Below are positions 37,291-47,371 of a stretch of DNA of 64,000 nt, piece after piece. Both the position numbers and the translations under genes were made by a program. Source of the DNA: Citrobacter rodentium NBRC 105723 = DSM 16636. Lineage in GTDB: Bacteria > Pseudomonadota > Gammaproteobacteria > Enterobacterales > Enterobacteriaceae. Each line of letters starts with the position of its first letter. The stretch's first letter is position 1. Under the pieces are notes generated by a model that searched no databases, was not told where the DNA came from, and saw only the letters and a list, made by a program, of their open reading frames with translations. The DNA is taken from assembly GCF_021278985.1 (NCBI RefSeq), contig NZ_CP082833.1, forward strand, positions 2,170,001 through 2,234,000, written 5' to 3'.

Positions 37291-37863
37291 ATGCGCCTGT
37301 TCCCTGTCGTTGCCGCCGTGGCCGCGGCTTTTCTGGTCGTCTCCTGCAGTAACCCGACGCCGCCGCCAGGCGTTACCGTAGTCAATCATTTTGATACAAA
37401 ACGCTATCTCGGCACCTGGTATGAGATCGCGCGTTTCGATCATCGTTTTGAACGCGGTCTCGATAAAGTGACGGCGACCTACAGCCTGCGCGACGATGGC
37501 GGTCTTAACGTCGTCAATAAAGGCTATAACCCGGAGAGAGGTCGCTGGCAACAAACGGAAGGAAAAGCGTATTTTACCGGCGATCCCAGCCGGGCAGCGC
37601 TGAAAGTCTCTTTCTTTGGCCCGTTCTACGGCGGGTATAACATCATCGCGCTCGACAGGGAGTACCGTCATGCGCTGGTCTGCGGCCCGGATCGCGACTA
37701 CCTGTGGATACTCTCCCGCACGCCCGCCATTTCAGAAGAAATGAAACAGCAGATGCTGGCCGTCGCGACCCGGCAAGGGTTTGATGTCAGTAAACTGATC
37801 TGGGTTAAAGCCGGGCGCTTAGTGGGTGCTCAGCTTCAGGCCGATAATCCCGACGACGATTAA
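37291..37863 (+). CDS. blc: Outer-membrane lipocalin Blc
   Basis: This 190-residue lipoprotein precursor has lipidated Cys19 (VVSC) and the lipocalin signature YLGTWYEIARF, with the conserved DRDYLWILSRTP late strand. Blc binds lysophospholipids at the outer membrane under envelope stress. The C-terminus is odd: after FDVSKLIWVKAG, where E. coli Blc ends (177 residues), translation continues for about a dozen residues antisense to the end of gdx, giving a 45-base convergent overlap. The original stop has apparently been lost. No signs of damage are seen in the barrel. Confidence 0.92.
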   Translation: MRLFPVVAAVAAAFLVVSCSNPTPPPGVTVVNHFDTKRYLGTWYEIARFDHRFERGLDKVTATYSLRDDGGLNVVNKGYNPERGRWQQTEGKAYFTGDPSRAALKVSFFGPFYGGYNIIALDREYRHALVCGPDRDYLWILSRTPAISEEMKQQMLAVATRQGFDVSKLIWVKAGRLVGAQLQADNPDDD

Positions 37864-38136
37864 CGCCAGGCTTGCCAGACGCATCGGGTTAGCGGATTCA
37901 CCCAGCAAGATAATGCCGGTGATGGCCGCCCCTACGGCACCAATGCCCGTCCATACCGCGTAGGCGGTGCCAACGGGCAGCGTTTTCATCGCCCATGCCA
38001 GAAGCGCCATACTGACAATCATCGCGGCAATAGTGATAACGCTCGGCGTCAGGCGGCTAAAACCGTGGGTATATTTCAGACCTATTGCCCAAACCACTTC
38101 CAGCAGGCCGGCAATAAACAAGACTATCCAGGACAT
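37819..38136 (-). CDS. gdx: Guanidinium exporter Gdx (SugE)
   Basis: From the ATG at 38136 (MSWIVLFIAG), after CGGAG, the protein has 105 residues and four transmembrane helices, the length of E. coli SugE/Gdx. The SMR-family core has Glu13 (GLLEVVWA) for proton/guanidinium antiport and GTAYAVWTGIGAVG. It exports guanidinium. A guanidine-II riboswitch directly upstream strongly supports the substrate. A longer open frame to 38238 runs through the riboswitch and is rejected as a start. Confidence 0.95.
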   Translation of the reverse strand: MSWIVLFIAGLLEVVWAIGLKYTHGFSRLTPSVITIAAMIVSMALLAWAMKTLPVGTAYAVWTGIGAVGAAITGIILLGESANPMRLASLALIVVGIIGLKLSTH

Positions 38137-38149
38137 ATCAGCTCCGAAA

Positions 38150-38200
38150 AATTGGGGCCGTCCCCGGTGAAAGACGCGTTTGCAGGTCGTCCTGCAAAGC
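38150..38200 (-). promoter_or_regulatory. Guanidine-II (mini-ykkC) riboswitch upstream of gdx
   Basis: On the minus strand there are two hairpins with the diagnostic ACGR tetraloops: TTTGCAGG-ACGA-CCTGCAAA (38179-38198) and GGGG-ACGG-CCCC (38154-38165). The second lies just before the CGGAG ribosome site of gdx. Guanidinium binding between the two loops is known to free the ribosome site in this class, so translation should rise with guanidinium. Confidence 0.9.
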
Positions 38201-38390
38201 GGAGGGTAGAAAAACCATTCTTGCCCGGGCGACAGCAAATTTCAACTTTTTTCTTTTTTTGGCCTGAAAGCCCGAATTAACCCCATTTCGACGCGCATTT
38301 TGCGCATTCAGCACTCATCGGACTTCTCTATGATGGAACGCTTTCTGACGTCAGAAAGTCAGTTGCCATACCTCTTAAAGCGAAAACGTT

Positions 38391-38978
38391 ATGTTGAAAA
38401 TATTAGTGATTGACCGCTGCCACTTTACCCGCACCGGGATTGAGGCGTGGCTTAATCATTCTGAACGCTTTACTGCTTCGTTTGTGGTTTCCGGGCTCAA
38501 CAATCTGCTGCTGGTTAAAGAGCATATTCAGCAATGGAAGCCTCACCTGGTGATCGCGGATCTCTATGGCTTTCTCAACGATGCGTTATCCCTGCAGCAC
38601 ATTACGCCGTTCTTGCTCGCCTGCGGCAGTAGCCCGCTGATTTTGCTGGAGTCCGGCGGCCTCACTGCGCCACTGCGCCATCCGGTCCGCGCGGCGTTAA
38701 CAAAGCAAATCCCTCTCCATGAGCTGGCGGATAATATTCACACTGCGCTGCTGTCCGCTTCGGTCAAAGAAGCGCCCGACAATGCTTCGCCGCTGCTGAC
38801 GCCACAGGAAGAGAAAGTGCTTACGATGTGGATGGAGGGGGCGAGTAATAATGCGATTGCCTGTGCGCTCAGCATTCACGGCAAGACGGTATATACCTAT
38901 AAACGCAATATCCGTATGAAGTTACATATGGGTAATCGCTTTTCCCCGTTCCTTGCGCTTCCTGAGCTGAAAAATTAA
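38391..38978 (+). CDS. ecnR: LuxR-type transcriptional regulator EcnR/EntR
   Basis: This 195-residue protein has a C-terminal LuxR/GerE helix-turn-helix (about 135-190: LLTPQEEKVLTMWMEG, then SNNAIACALSIHGKTVYTYK). A degenerate receiver-like N-terminus has D8 and D57 but little other conservation, as in regulators of the BglJ/YjjQ type. It lies between gdx and the entericidin genes, where I recall a regulator (ecnR) described in Citrobacter freundii; E. coli K-12 has none here. It is convergent with ecnB across a shared hairpin. The symbol rests on position and memory. Confidence 0.7.
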   Translation: MLKILVIDRCHFTRTGIEAWLNHSERFTASFVVSGLNNLLLVKEHIQQWKPHLVIADLYGFLNDALSLQHITPFLLACGSSPLILLESGGLTAPLRHPVRAALTKQIPLHELADNIHTALLSASVKEAPDNASPLLTPQEEKVLTMWMEGASNNAIACALSIHGKTVYTYKRNIRMKLHMGNRFSPFLALPELKN

Positions 38979-39004
38979 CGGCACGACAGGACTGTCGTAC
39001 CGTT
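38977..39004. terminator. Bidirectional hairpin between ecnR and ecnB
   Basis: A 13-base inverted repeat (AACGG-C-ACGACAG and CTGTCGT-A-CCGTT) around a GA loop overlaps the ecnR stop and lies just beyond the ecnB stop. It has no clear T-run, so termination strength is uncertain. Confidence 0.55.
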
Positions 39005-39011
39005 GATGCGG

Positions 39012-39158
39012 TTACTGCTGCGCTCTTGTCGCTGCGCCCGAAAGGGCATCGCCACCGTCAGAAATATCCTGACCCACGCCGCGCGTTGTATTACATGCGG
39101 TTAATACGGAGGAAAGTACTAACACAGAAAAGATCGCTGCAATTGTTTTCTTAACCAT
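39012..39158 (-). CDS. ecnB: Entericidin B (bacteriolytic lipoprotein)
   Basis: This 48-residue lipoprotein reads MVKKTIAAIFSVLVLSSVLT, then ACNTTRGVGQDISDGGDALS and GAATRAQQ. The lipobox LTAC gives a mature peptide of about 26 residues that can form an amphipathic helix. It begins at 39158 after AGGAAGACG. In E. coli entericidin B is the RpoS-dependent bacteriolytic member of an antidote/toxin pair with EcnA. It is transcribed from the same strand as ecnA upstream. Confidence 0.93.
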   Translation of the reverse strand: MVKKTIAAIFSVLVLSSVLTACNTTRGVGQDISDGGDALSGAATRAQQ

Positions 39159-39265
39159 AACGTCTTCCTTTTCTAGCCAATGTTATTTGTGTATAGCTTT
39201 TTAAGGATAGACAACTTCCCGAAAAATGACGGGAAAGAGAGGAATTTTAAGACGATGGGAAAAAA

Positions 39266-39397
39266 TTAGCTGGCGGCGCGGGAGATAGCATTGCCGAGAT
39301 GCCTGACATCTTCACCGAAACCACGCGCGGTGTTACAGCCCGACAGCAACGCCGTGACGAGAAAAAGCAGAGTGGCAAAACCAAGAAGACGTTTCAT
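39266..39397 (-). CDS. ecnA: Entericidin A (antidote lipoprotein)
   Basis: This 43-residue lipoprotein reads MKRLLGFATLLFLVTALLSG, then CNTARGFGEDVRHLGNAISR and AAS. The lipobox LLSGC gives lipidated Cys21, and the mature part closely parallels that of EcnB (CNTxRGxGxD). The start at 39397 has AGGA five bases upstream. In E. coli EcnA opposes EcnB. It lies between efp and ecnB, as expected. Confidence 0.92.
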   Translation of the reverse strand: MKRLLGFATLLFLVTALLSGCNTARGFGEDVRHLGNAISRAAS

Positions 39398-39419
39398 TAT
39401 TCCTGCCCTGGAGAAACGG

Positions 39420-39443
39420 TGGTGCAGCGAAAGGGCTGCACCA
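39420..39443 (-). terminator. Hairpin between efp and ecnA
   Basis: A 9-bp perfect stem (TGGTGCAGC / GCTGCACCA) with a 6-base loop lies about 40 bases beyond the efp stop. No strong T-run follows, so it may weaken rather than end efp transcription. Confidence 0.5.
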
Positions 39444-39480
39444 GAATCACTGATTGCTACATCATTCAGGATAACGTGGC

Positions 39481-40047
39481 TTATTTCACGCGGGAAACGT
39501 ATTCGCCGGAACGAGTATCCACTTTGATTACCTCGCCGATCTGAACGAACAGCGGCACTTTAACCACTGCGCCAGTGGACAGGGTTGCGGGTTTACCGCC
39601 AGTACCTGCGGTATCGCCTTTCAGACCCGGATCGGTATCAACGATTTCCAGCTCAACGAAGTTCGGCGGCGTAACGGAGATCGGCTGACCGTTCCACAGG
39701 GTCACGATGCACTCAGCCTGGTCCAACAGCCATTTAGCGTTGTCGCCAATCGCTTTCGCGTCTGCGGACAGCTGCTCAAAGGTTTCGTTGTTCATGAAGT
39801 GCCAGAACTCACCGTCGTTGTACAGGTAAGTCAGGTTCATATCGACAACGTCTGCGCCTTCCGCGGAATCAGTAGACTTGAAGGTTTTTTCTACGCGGGT
39901 GCCGGTCAGCAGGCGGCGCAGCTTAACGCGCGCGAAAGCCTGACCTTTACCTGGTTTAACGAATTCGCTGGATTCAACGGCATAAGGTTCGCCATCCAAC
40001 ATGATTTTAAGACCAGCGCGAAAATCGTTGCTATAGTACGTTGCCAT
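39481..40047 (-). CDS. efp: Translation elongation factor EF-P
   Basis: This 188-residue, three-domain EF-P has Lys34 in VKPGKGQAF, the residue beta-lysylated by EpmA and EpmB. It eases peptide-bond formation at consecutive prolines. It is divergent from epmB with only 41 bases between their starts, and epmA is elsewhere in the window. Confidence 0.97.
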   Translation of the reverse strand: MATYYSNDFRAGLKIMLDGEPYAVESSEFVKPGKGQAFARVKLRRLLTGTRVEKTFKSTDSAEGADVVDMNLTYLYNDGEFWHFMNNETFEQLSADAKAIGDNAKWLLDQAECIVTLWNGQPISVTPPNFVELEIVDTDPGLKGDTAGTGGKPATLSTGAVVKVPLFVQIGEVIKVDTRSGEYVSRVK

Positions 40048-40088
40048 AAGGCCCTCTGAAAATTGTTAACTGGTAGCTAAGCCACAAA

Positions 40089-41117
40089 ATGGCGCATATT
40101 GTAACCCTAAATACCCCATCCAGAGAAGATTGGTTATCGCAACTTGCCGATGTTGTGACCGATCCTGATGAACTCCTGCGTCTTTTGCAGTTAGACACAG
40201 ATGAAAATCTGCTGGCCGGACGCGACGCCCGACGCCTGTTCGCCCTGCGCGTACCGCGCGCGTTTATTGCGCGTATGGAGAAGGGTAACCCGGACGATCC
40301 GCTTTTACGACAGGTACTTACCTCGCAGCAGGAGTTTATCGCCGCCCCCGGCTTTTCCACCGACCCGCTGGAAGAACAGCACAGCGTGGTGCCTGGCCTG
40401 CTGCATAAATACCGCAACCGGGCGCTGCTGCTGGTGAAAGGCGGCTGCGCGGTAAATTGTCGCTATTGCTTCCGCCGTCACTTCCCGTATACGGAAAATC
40501 AGGGCAATAAGCGAAACTGGCAGGCCGCGCTGGACTATATCAACGCGCATCCTGAGCTGGATGAGATCATTTTCTCGGGCGGCGACCCGCTGATGGCGAA
40601 GGATCATGAGCTGGAGTGGTTGCTTACCCGTCTGGAAGACATCGGGCACGTAAAGCGCCTGCGCATCCACAGCCGCCTGCCCGTGGTAATTCCGGCGCGG
40701 ATCACCGGGGAGCTGGCGGCCCGGTTCGCACGGTCGTCGCTGCAAATCCTGTTGGTCAACCACATTAACCACGCCAACGAGATCGACGGCGATTTCCGCG
40801 AGGCGATGGCGAAACTGCGCGCGGCTGGCGTCACCCTGCTCAATCAGAGCGTGCTGCTGCGCGGCGTGAATGACAACGCCCGGACGCTTGCCGACCTCAG
40901 CAACGCCTTGTTTGACGCAGGCGTAATGCCCTATTACCTGCACGTACTGGATAAAGTGCAGGGAGCGGCCCATTTCATGGTCACCGACGACGAAGCACGG
41001 CAGATTATGCGCGAACTGTTAACGCTGATTTCAGGGTATATGGTGCCAAAACTGGCGCGGGAAATTGGCGGCGAGCCAAGTAAGACCCCGATCGATTTAC
41101 AGCTACGTCAGCACTAA
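40089..41117 (+). CDS. epmB: EF-P lysine 2,3-aminomutase EpmB
   Basis: This 342-residue radical-SAM enzyme has the cluster motif C120-xxx-C124-xx-C127 (GGCAVNCRYCFRRHFPY) and a C-terminal PLP-binding region. It converts lysine to (R)-beta-lysine for EpmA. It is divergent from its target efp. The length is the enteric standard. Confidence 0.95.
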   Translation: MAHIVTLNTPSREDWLSQLADVVTDPDELLRLLQLDTDENLLAGRDARRLFALRVPRAFIARMEKGNPDDPLLRQVLTSQQEFIAAPGFSTDPLEEQHSVVPGLLHKYRNRALLLVKGGCAVNCRYCFRRHFPYTENQGNKRNWQAALDYINAHPELDEIIFSGGDPLMAKDHELEWLLTRLEDIGHVKRLRIHSRLPVVIPARITGELAARFARSSLQILLVNHINHANEIDGDFREAMAKLRAAGVTLLNQSVLLRGVNDNARTLADLSNALFDAGVMPYYLHVLDKVQGAAHFMVTDDEARQIMRELLTLISGYMVPKLAREIGGEPSKTPIDLQLRQH

Positions 41118-41277
41118 CCGCAAGCAGGTGTCCGGATTCGGACACCTTTCTCAAAATATCCGTTTTCTGACCACATATTATGTTATTTTAATGGAACCTT
41201 TCGCATTATATATTTAAAAAACATATATATAGCTCACAACTAATAATTAAATCAATAATTGGTTAGGGAGAACCTTT

Positions 41278-42141
41278 ATGGCTATCAGTATCAAAAGCGT
41301 TAATACGGGCGTTATTCGTAAAGCGAATGAATTTCTTGCGCTGGCGTTGAAAATAAAAGAACCACGCAATAAAGAATCGCTGTTTTTTCTCCCGGTGCTG
41401 GAGTTGAGAGATCTGCTGATCGCCTTTGAAAGCAAATTAGATGAAAAGCATAAACTTAATGATAGCGAACGGCAGCAGTATGAAAAAGCGCGCGATAAAG
41501 CCAGTAAGAAAATGCTGGAAAATATTCCCGCAATTGTAGAAGAAGAGCTGCGCAATGCAGATATTACCCGCCGCGTCACTTCCGTCACCTTAAACAGCGC
41601 AGCGGAGGGTCATTTAACCTTCGGTTTGACCCTTCATGACGGCAGTTCCTGCGAACTGCTGGTGAACGAATTGCAGATTGATACGATGGCCAGGGCGATG
41701 GTTCGCGCAGTAGAAAATGCGGGGATGCGTGAGCTGGCGCTGCGTATTACCTCGCTGCTGGATTTCTTACCGTTATACGATGCGGACTGCACAGGCGCCG
41801 AACGTCTGGAGTATGACGCCTATACCCAGCCAGAGTGGAAGCATTTGCTTTTTACCCATCATCTCGCTTTTATTTATCGTTTTACGGACGATGCCGGAGA
41901 AGCGCAGTTCAGCGGCACGGTGGTCAAAACCCGCGTGCCGTCGAACAGCAAAGAGGCGGAAGCGATTTCTCATCGGCTGCCCAACTTTAGTCCACGGCTG
42001 AAGAAACTGGCAGGGAAACCGTGTCAGGTATTTATCAGGACGCTAACCACCGGGACGGCGGAAAAGCTGACCCAGGAGCAGTGCCTGCACGCTTTACACC
42101 ATTTACGCGTTCAGTCAGTGAGTCAGACACAGAACGCCTGA
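41278..42141 (+). CDS. yjeJ: Uncharacterised protein YjeJ
   Basis: This 287-residue protein is recognisable as YjeJ by sequence and by position after epmB. It has a charged helical N-terminus (about 50-95, KLDEKHKLNDSERQQYEKAR), no signal peptide and no membrane helix. No catalytic motif is evident and no function is known. A ribosome site AGGGAG lies 8 bases before the ATG. Confidence 0.85.
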   Translation: MAISIKSVNTGVIRKANEFLALALKIKEPRNKESLFFLPVLELRDLLIAFESKLDEKHKLNDSERQQYEKARDKASKKMLENIPAIVEEELRNADITRRVTSVTLNSAAEGHLTFGLTLHDGSSCELLVNELQIDTMARAMVRAVENAGMRELALRITSLLDFLPLYDADCTGAERLEYDAYTQPEWKHLLFTHHLAFIYRFTDDAGEAQFSGTVVKTRVPSNSKEAEAISHRLPNFSPRLKKLAGKPCQVFIRTLTTGTAEKLTQEQCLHALHHLRVQSVSQTQNA

Positions 42142-42216
42142 TAGCGTGACGGCGGCAAACGAAGTCATCCCCGGGAGCATAGAAACCGCTATGTGACCGG
42201 GGTTGCACTGTTTACT

Positions 42217-42250
42217 GGCCGGATAAGACGCGCAGCGTCGCCATCCGGCA
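42217..42250. repeat. REP sequence between yjeJ and yjeI
   Basis: A REP unit (GGCCGGATAAGACGCG / CAGCGTCGCCATCCGGC) lies between the converging ends of yjeJ and yjeI. Confidence 0.75.
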
Positions 42251-42261
42251 ACAAACGTGAA

Positions 42262-42615
42262 TTACTCAGGACACTTATAAACCTGACCGACCATCTTGCT
42301 GGCGGTTGGAACGAAGCTCGATAACATGCCCTGTGATGGGCTGCTTACGCCGTAGAGCACGTTGCCGCCCATTGCCGCAGCCTGGTTACGCAGATCGTTT
42401 GCCGCGCCGCGCATAGAACCGCCTTCTTCGCCATGCTGCCCGGAAAGCCAGTTGCTCTGCGTACCGGTCGCGGTGCCAATCAACTGACATTCAGCGCCGG
42501 GTTTATCTTCCACAAAGCGGATGCTTTGACCGGCGGCACTCAGTTCGTTACTGGAGCTACAACCCGCCATCAGTAGCGCGGCACCAACGATCCCTGCTAA
42601 ATATTTCACGTGCAT
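42262..42615 (-). CDS. yjeI: Lipoprotein YjeI (DUF4156)
   Basis: From the ATG at 42615 (MHVKYLAGIV) the protein has 117 residues, as in E. coli. The lipobox MAGC gives lipidated Cys19. The mature part has GSMRGAANDLRNQAAAMGGN, a Rcs-lipoprotein-like DUF4156 motif. Function unknown. It lies 3' of groL on the same strand, beyond the groL terminator. Confidence 0.92.
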   Translation of the reverse strand: MHVKYLAGIVGAALLMAGCSSSNELSAAGQSIRFVEDKPGAECQLIGTATGTQSNWLSGQHGEEGGSMRGAANDLRNQAAAMGGNVLYGVSSPSQGMLSSFVPTASKMVGQVYKCPE

Positions 42616-42685
42616 GTTATTCCCCATAATCAATGAGCTGGACCCTGTGTCCGTAGTTGAATCTTATACTAGAAAGAGGTCCAAA

Positions 42686-42720
42686 AGAAAAACCCCCGCG
42701 CATTTCTGCCCGGGGGTTTC
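42686..42720 (-). terminator. groESL terminator (downstream of the intron)
   Basis: On the minus strand the stem AACCCCCG / CGGGGGTT is followed by a T-run. The sequence resembles the groL terminator of E. coli. It now lies 2.9 kb from the groL stop because the group II intron is inserted between them. Confidence 0.85.
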
Positions 42721-42759
42721 TCATTTTTCGCGATAGGTTCGCTAAGTGTATTTAACCGA

Positions 42760-42793
42760 ATAATTCACGCCGCCAACATGCGGCGTGAATTAT
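42760..42793. repeat. Perfect 14-bp hairpin in the 3' exon of the intron
   Basis: ATAATTCACGCCGC pairs with GCGGCGTGAATTAT around a 6-base loop. It begins 11 bases downstream of the intron 3' splice site, within the groL 3' untranslated region. A/T arms just outside (ATTTAA and TTAAAT) could extend the fold. Confidence 0.8.
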
Positions 42794-42804
42794 GAAGATT
42801 AAAT

Positions 42805-45681
42805 GTCGGGTAGCAGCAGCGCATTACTGCGCCGCCGCCCCCTAAGAACCGTACGAGCGAGTTTCCCCGCATACGGCTCAAGCCTTAATAAGTTCAACCG
42901 ACGGGTTGAACCGGCTGCGCGTCTTTTCCTCATTCACGTGCCACTGGATGTGACAGCCGGGATGCAGCATTACCAGATTCTCAAGCTCGTCACCGCCGCC
43001 CAGATGCTTCTGGTGCTTATGGTGAACATGCCAGCCTGTATCCATTGTGATTAACTGGTTACAGAGCGGGCAGCGTTTCTCCTGCCTGAGCCAAAGCGCC
43101 AGTAATTTCTTCCTGCCCTGCATGGTTTCCTTCCAGCGACGCTCAAGGCGCTGCTCGAAGTACAGTTCCCATTCAGGCAGATAAGGGTTAGCTTCCGCCT
43201 TTATCTTGGTATGCCGTTTAATGACGGTCTCTTTCAGATATACCAGCATCGCCGGTTTCTCTTCTTTCTCCCGCCATTGAAACGTCCAGTGCCGGTTGCC
43301 CACCGCGTGAAAGTATTTCTCTTTCACCCAGCGTTTATGGCGGTTTTTATGCCGCCTGCAACACCAGCGCCAGAGCAGCTTCCAGACACGGTAGTCCACA
43401 TAGCTGAATGTTTCCTTCGCTACCACATGCCGATGATAGTTCGCCCAGCCCCGTAATACTGGGTTGAGCTGTCGTATCAACCAGCCCTGCGACTGCGTCG
43501 GATGACGTTTCACGATGTCCCTCACCTTCGCCAGAAACGTTCGCAGGTTCTTACGGGAAGGCTTTATCAGCATTTTCCCGCGATACTTGCGCACGTTCTG
43601 ACCAAGGAAGTCAAAACCCTGCTCAATGTGCGTTATCACCGTTTTCTCCGGCGATAATTGCAGCCCCCGTTCCGCCATAAAGGCCTCAACGAGAGGTTTA
43701 ACTTCATTCTCCAGCAACTCTTGTGAGATACCGGTGATGATAAAGTCGTCTGCATAACGCACATAGTTGACCTTGGTCTTGTAGCTGGCTTTGGTATTCT
43801 TCACCCCAAATCGGGATTCAAGTACCGCTTCCAGTCCGTCAAGCGCCATGTTGGCCAGTACCGGCGAGATGATGCCGCCCTGAGGCGTTCCCGCGCCGGT
43901 TGCATGGTAATGACCAGACTTCATGTAACCTGCCTTCAGCCATTTACCCAGCACCTGCTTATCCATCGGGATATGCGCCAGTAACCAGTCATGACTGATG
44001 TTATCGAAACACCCTTTGATATCGCCCTCCAGCACCCACTGCGCCGAGTTGCCCCGGCTGAGCGCCACAAAGCACTGTTCAATAGCATCCGCCGTTGAAC
44101 GCATCGGACGAAAACCATAACTGTTGCGGTCGGCTGTGGTTTCCGACACGGGTTCCAGCGCCAGCAGATATAACGCCTGCATGGCCCTGTCCCTCATGGT
44201 CGGTATCCCGAGCGGACGCAGCTTGCCGTTCGACTTCGGGATATACACCCGCCGCAGCGGTTTAGGGTGATATCCGGTTCTCTTCATATCGAAGATGGCC
44301 TCCCATTTGGTTTTCGGGGTACTCCATAACTTTCCATCCACTCCGGGGGTATCCTTGCCCCGGTTTTCCGTGACTCGCCTGACCGCTAATGCCTTAGCCG
44401 CCAGCGAACGGGTCAGCATTCGTTGCAGCGCTTTTACGCGCCGCCACTCCTGCCGTTGCGCTGCCTTCGCAATGCGTACCTGTAGCTTTCTCACCGCTTC
44501 TGAGGTTTTACGCCAGTTTATGGCGTGCCACCTTTCCGGGCGGGAAGATGCAGATACCGCCTGCGATTCAACTCGCGTTTCGGTATTCACCTTGCTATCC
44601 TCCTGAATGCTCGTGCAGAGCACCCTGAGGACGGACGTGGATTCCCCCGAGGGAGAAATCACGTTTCGCCCCTCGGGGTTTTACATTCAATAAGCTTTAC
44701 AAGCCTTATTACGATTTAAGACCAGCTGGAAGTCTGCCCCGTTTCCGGTGAAGCCCTGTTTCATGCCTCTATCCCCACCATTACAGCGCGGCGTTTGCTT
44801 TCTCCAGCCTCCTTTACCCGCATATCCAACAGTTCGCCTTGCGACTCCCCTGCCTCAGTGAGGCGAATATACGGGCTTACCGAGTTCCGTACAGATGACA
44901 CGTATCGGTTAGGTTCTGCCTATCCACCGGTGGCGCTCATATCAGCGTATCCCCAGATGTAAGAGGGATAACCTGGCCACCCACCTTTTGGTCAGAGCGT
45001 ATCAACGACTTACGCTCAATGCGGCTGACGGTGTTTAACAGCAGTTCACATACGTTAACCTTACGATACAGCCTGGCCTCTCATGGTCATGTCGTTAGAC
45101 CAATCCAGATGGCGTCCTCGCGGATACCAGCCGCCGCTTGCGCGGGAGTACGTTGTCAGGAAGCTTCGCACCTCACCGTTACCAGTGACGCACTATCCTT
45201 AGGCTACCGTTGGCTGAACAACGGGTTCTTCTTCGCTGTTTCTGCTCAGAAAAGCGACAGAACAATCACCCGTACAGCTTGCGCTGCATTCCTCTTGTGA
45301 AGATCGTGAGCAAAACGATCCCGTCCTGTTCATGAAACCATGAAAGGATGAAGTGATGATGTATGGCAAACCGCGCCATAATCTTTAAGGATGTAACGTC
45401 GATTTTGGCGTCGCCGACGTCTGCCCTGATGGGCACTCCGCGCAGAGTAAACTACTGCGGATAACTGAGTGAAAGTAATGGGCGCGTTACTGCTCATTGA
45501 CTTAAAGGTAACCCAAACTTCGGGGGCGTATTCCACCGTCGAAACGGCTCCACCTTCTGCTACGCTAAAGGGTTTTGGGAGCGGGGACAAGCCCCGCTCA
45601 CCAAGGGCGCGCAAGATAACTGTTAGAGATAATTCTCTGTTTATTCAGTTACTTACGCAGAGGAATGCGACTCTCGTCGCA

Positions 45682-45682
<1 letters not shown>
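42805..45682 (-). mobile_element. Complete group II intron inserted in the groL stop codon
   Basis: Seen on the minus strand: the 5' end GTGCG starts at 45682. Domain V is at 42879-42846 (34 bases, GAGC...GGTTC, with a GAAA tetraloop). Domain VI is at 42845-42806 with a bulged A at 42811, and the 3' end is ...CCCGAC at 42805. Joining the exons gives ATGATGTA|ATTTAATC, restoring a groL TAA stop. EBS1 candidate TACATC (45395-45390) is fully complementary to IBS1 GATGTA at the exon end; EBS2 candidate GTGCC (45436-45432) can pair with GGCAT. The first intron base makes TAG, so GroEL is unchanged even when unspliced. Domain IV encodes the maturase. The 44591-45681 stretch is structural RNA, not genes. 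Confidence 0.92.
42878..44590 (-). CDS. ltrA: Group II intron reverse transcriptase/maturase (LtrA type)
   Basis: I choose the GTG at 44590, eight bases after a perfect AGGAGG, giving 570 residues; an upstream extension to 44662 lacks such a site. The reverse-transcriptase domain is about 65-330, with TPQGG (235-239) and catalytic YADD (279-282). The maturase domain X is about 345-470, and a C-terminal HNH endonuclease has CPLC (507-510), WHVHHKHQKHLGGGDELENL and HPGCHIQWH. All catalytic residues look intact. The stop codon overlaps the first bases of domain V. It promotes splicing and target-primed retrohoming. Confidence 0.95.
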   Translation of the reverse strand: MNTETRVESQAVSASSRPERWHAINWRKTSEAVRKLQVRIAKAAQRQEWRRVKALQRMLTRSLAAKALAVRRVTENRGKDTPGVDGKLWSTPKTKWEAIFDMKRTGYHPKPLRRVYIPKSNGKLRPLGIPTMRDRAMQALYLLALEPVSETTADRNSYGFRPMRSTADAIEQCFVALSRGNSAQWVLEGDIKGCFDNISHDWLLAHIPMDKQVLGKWLKAGYMKSGHYHATGAGTPQGGIISPVLANMALDGLEAVLESRFGVKNTKASYKTKVNYVRYADDFIITGISQELLENEVKPLVEAFMAERGLQLSPEKTVITHIEQGFDFLGQNVRKYRGKMLIKPSRKNLRTFLAKVRDIVKRHPTQSQGWLIRQLNPVLRGWANYHRHVVAKETFSYVDYRVWKLLWRWCCRRHKNRHKRWVKEKYFHAVGNRHWTFQWREKEEKPAMLVYLKETVIKRHTKIKAEANPYLPEWELYFEQRLERRWKETMQGRKKLLALWLRQEKRCPLCNQLITMDTGWHVHHKHQKHLGGGDELENLVMLHPGCHIQWHVNEEKTRSRFNPSVELIKA

Positions 45683-47328
<1,646 letters not shown>

Positions 47329-47371
47329 TTTCTCTTTCCCTTAAATTCGTATGTTCAGTGTCGTTCGCGGA

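Noticed and set aside
45019..45300. 93-codon open frame inside the group II intron
   Set aside because: It lies antisense in the structural RNA domains and has no known family.
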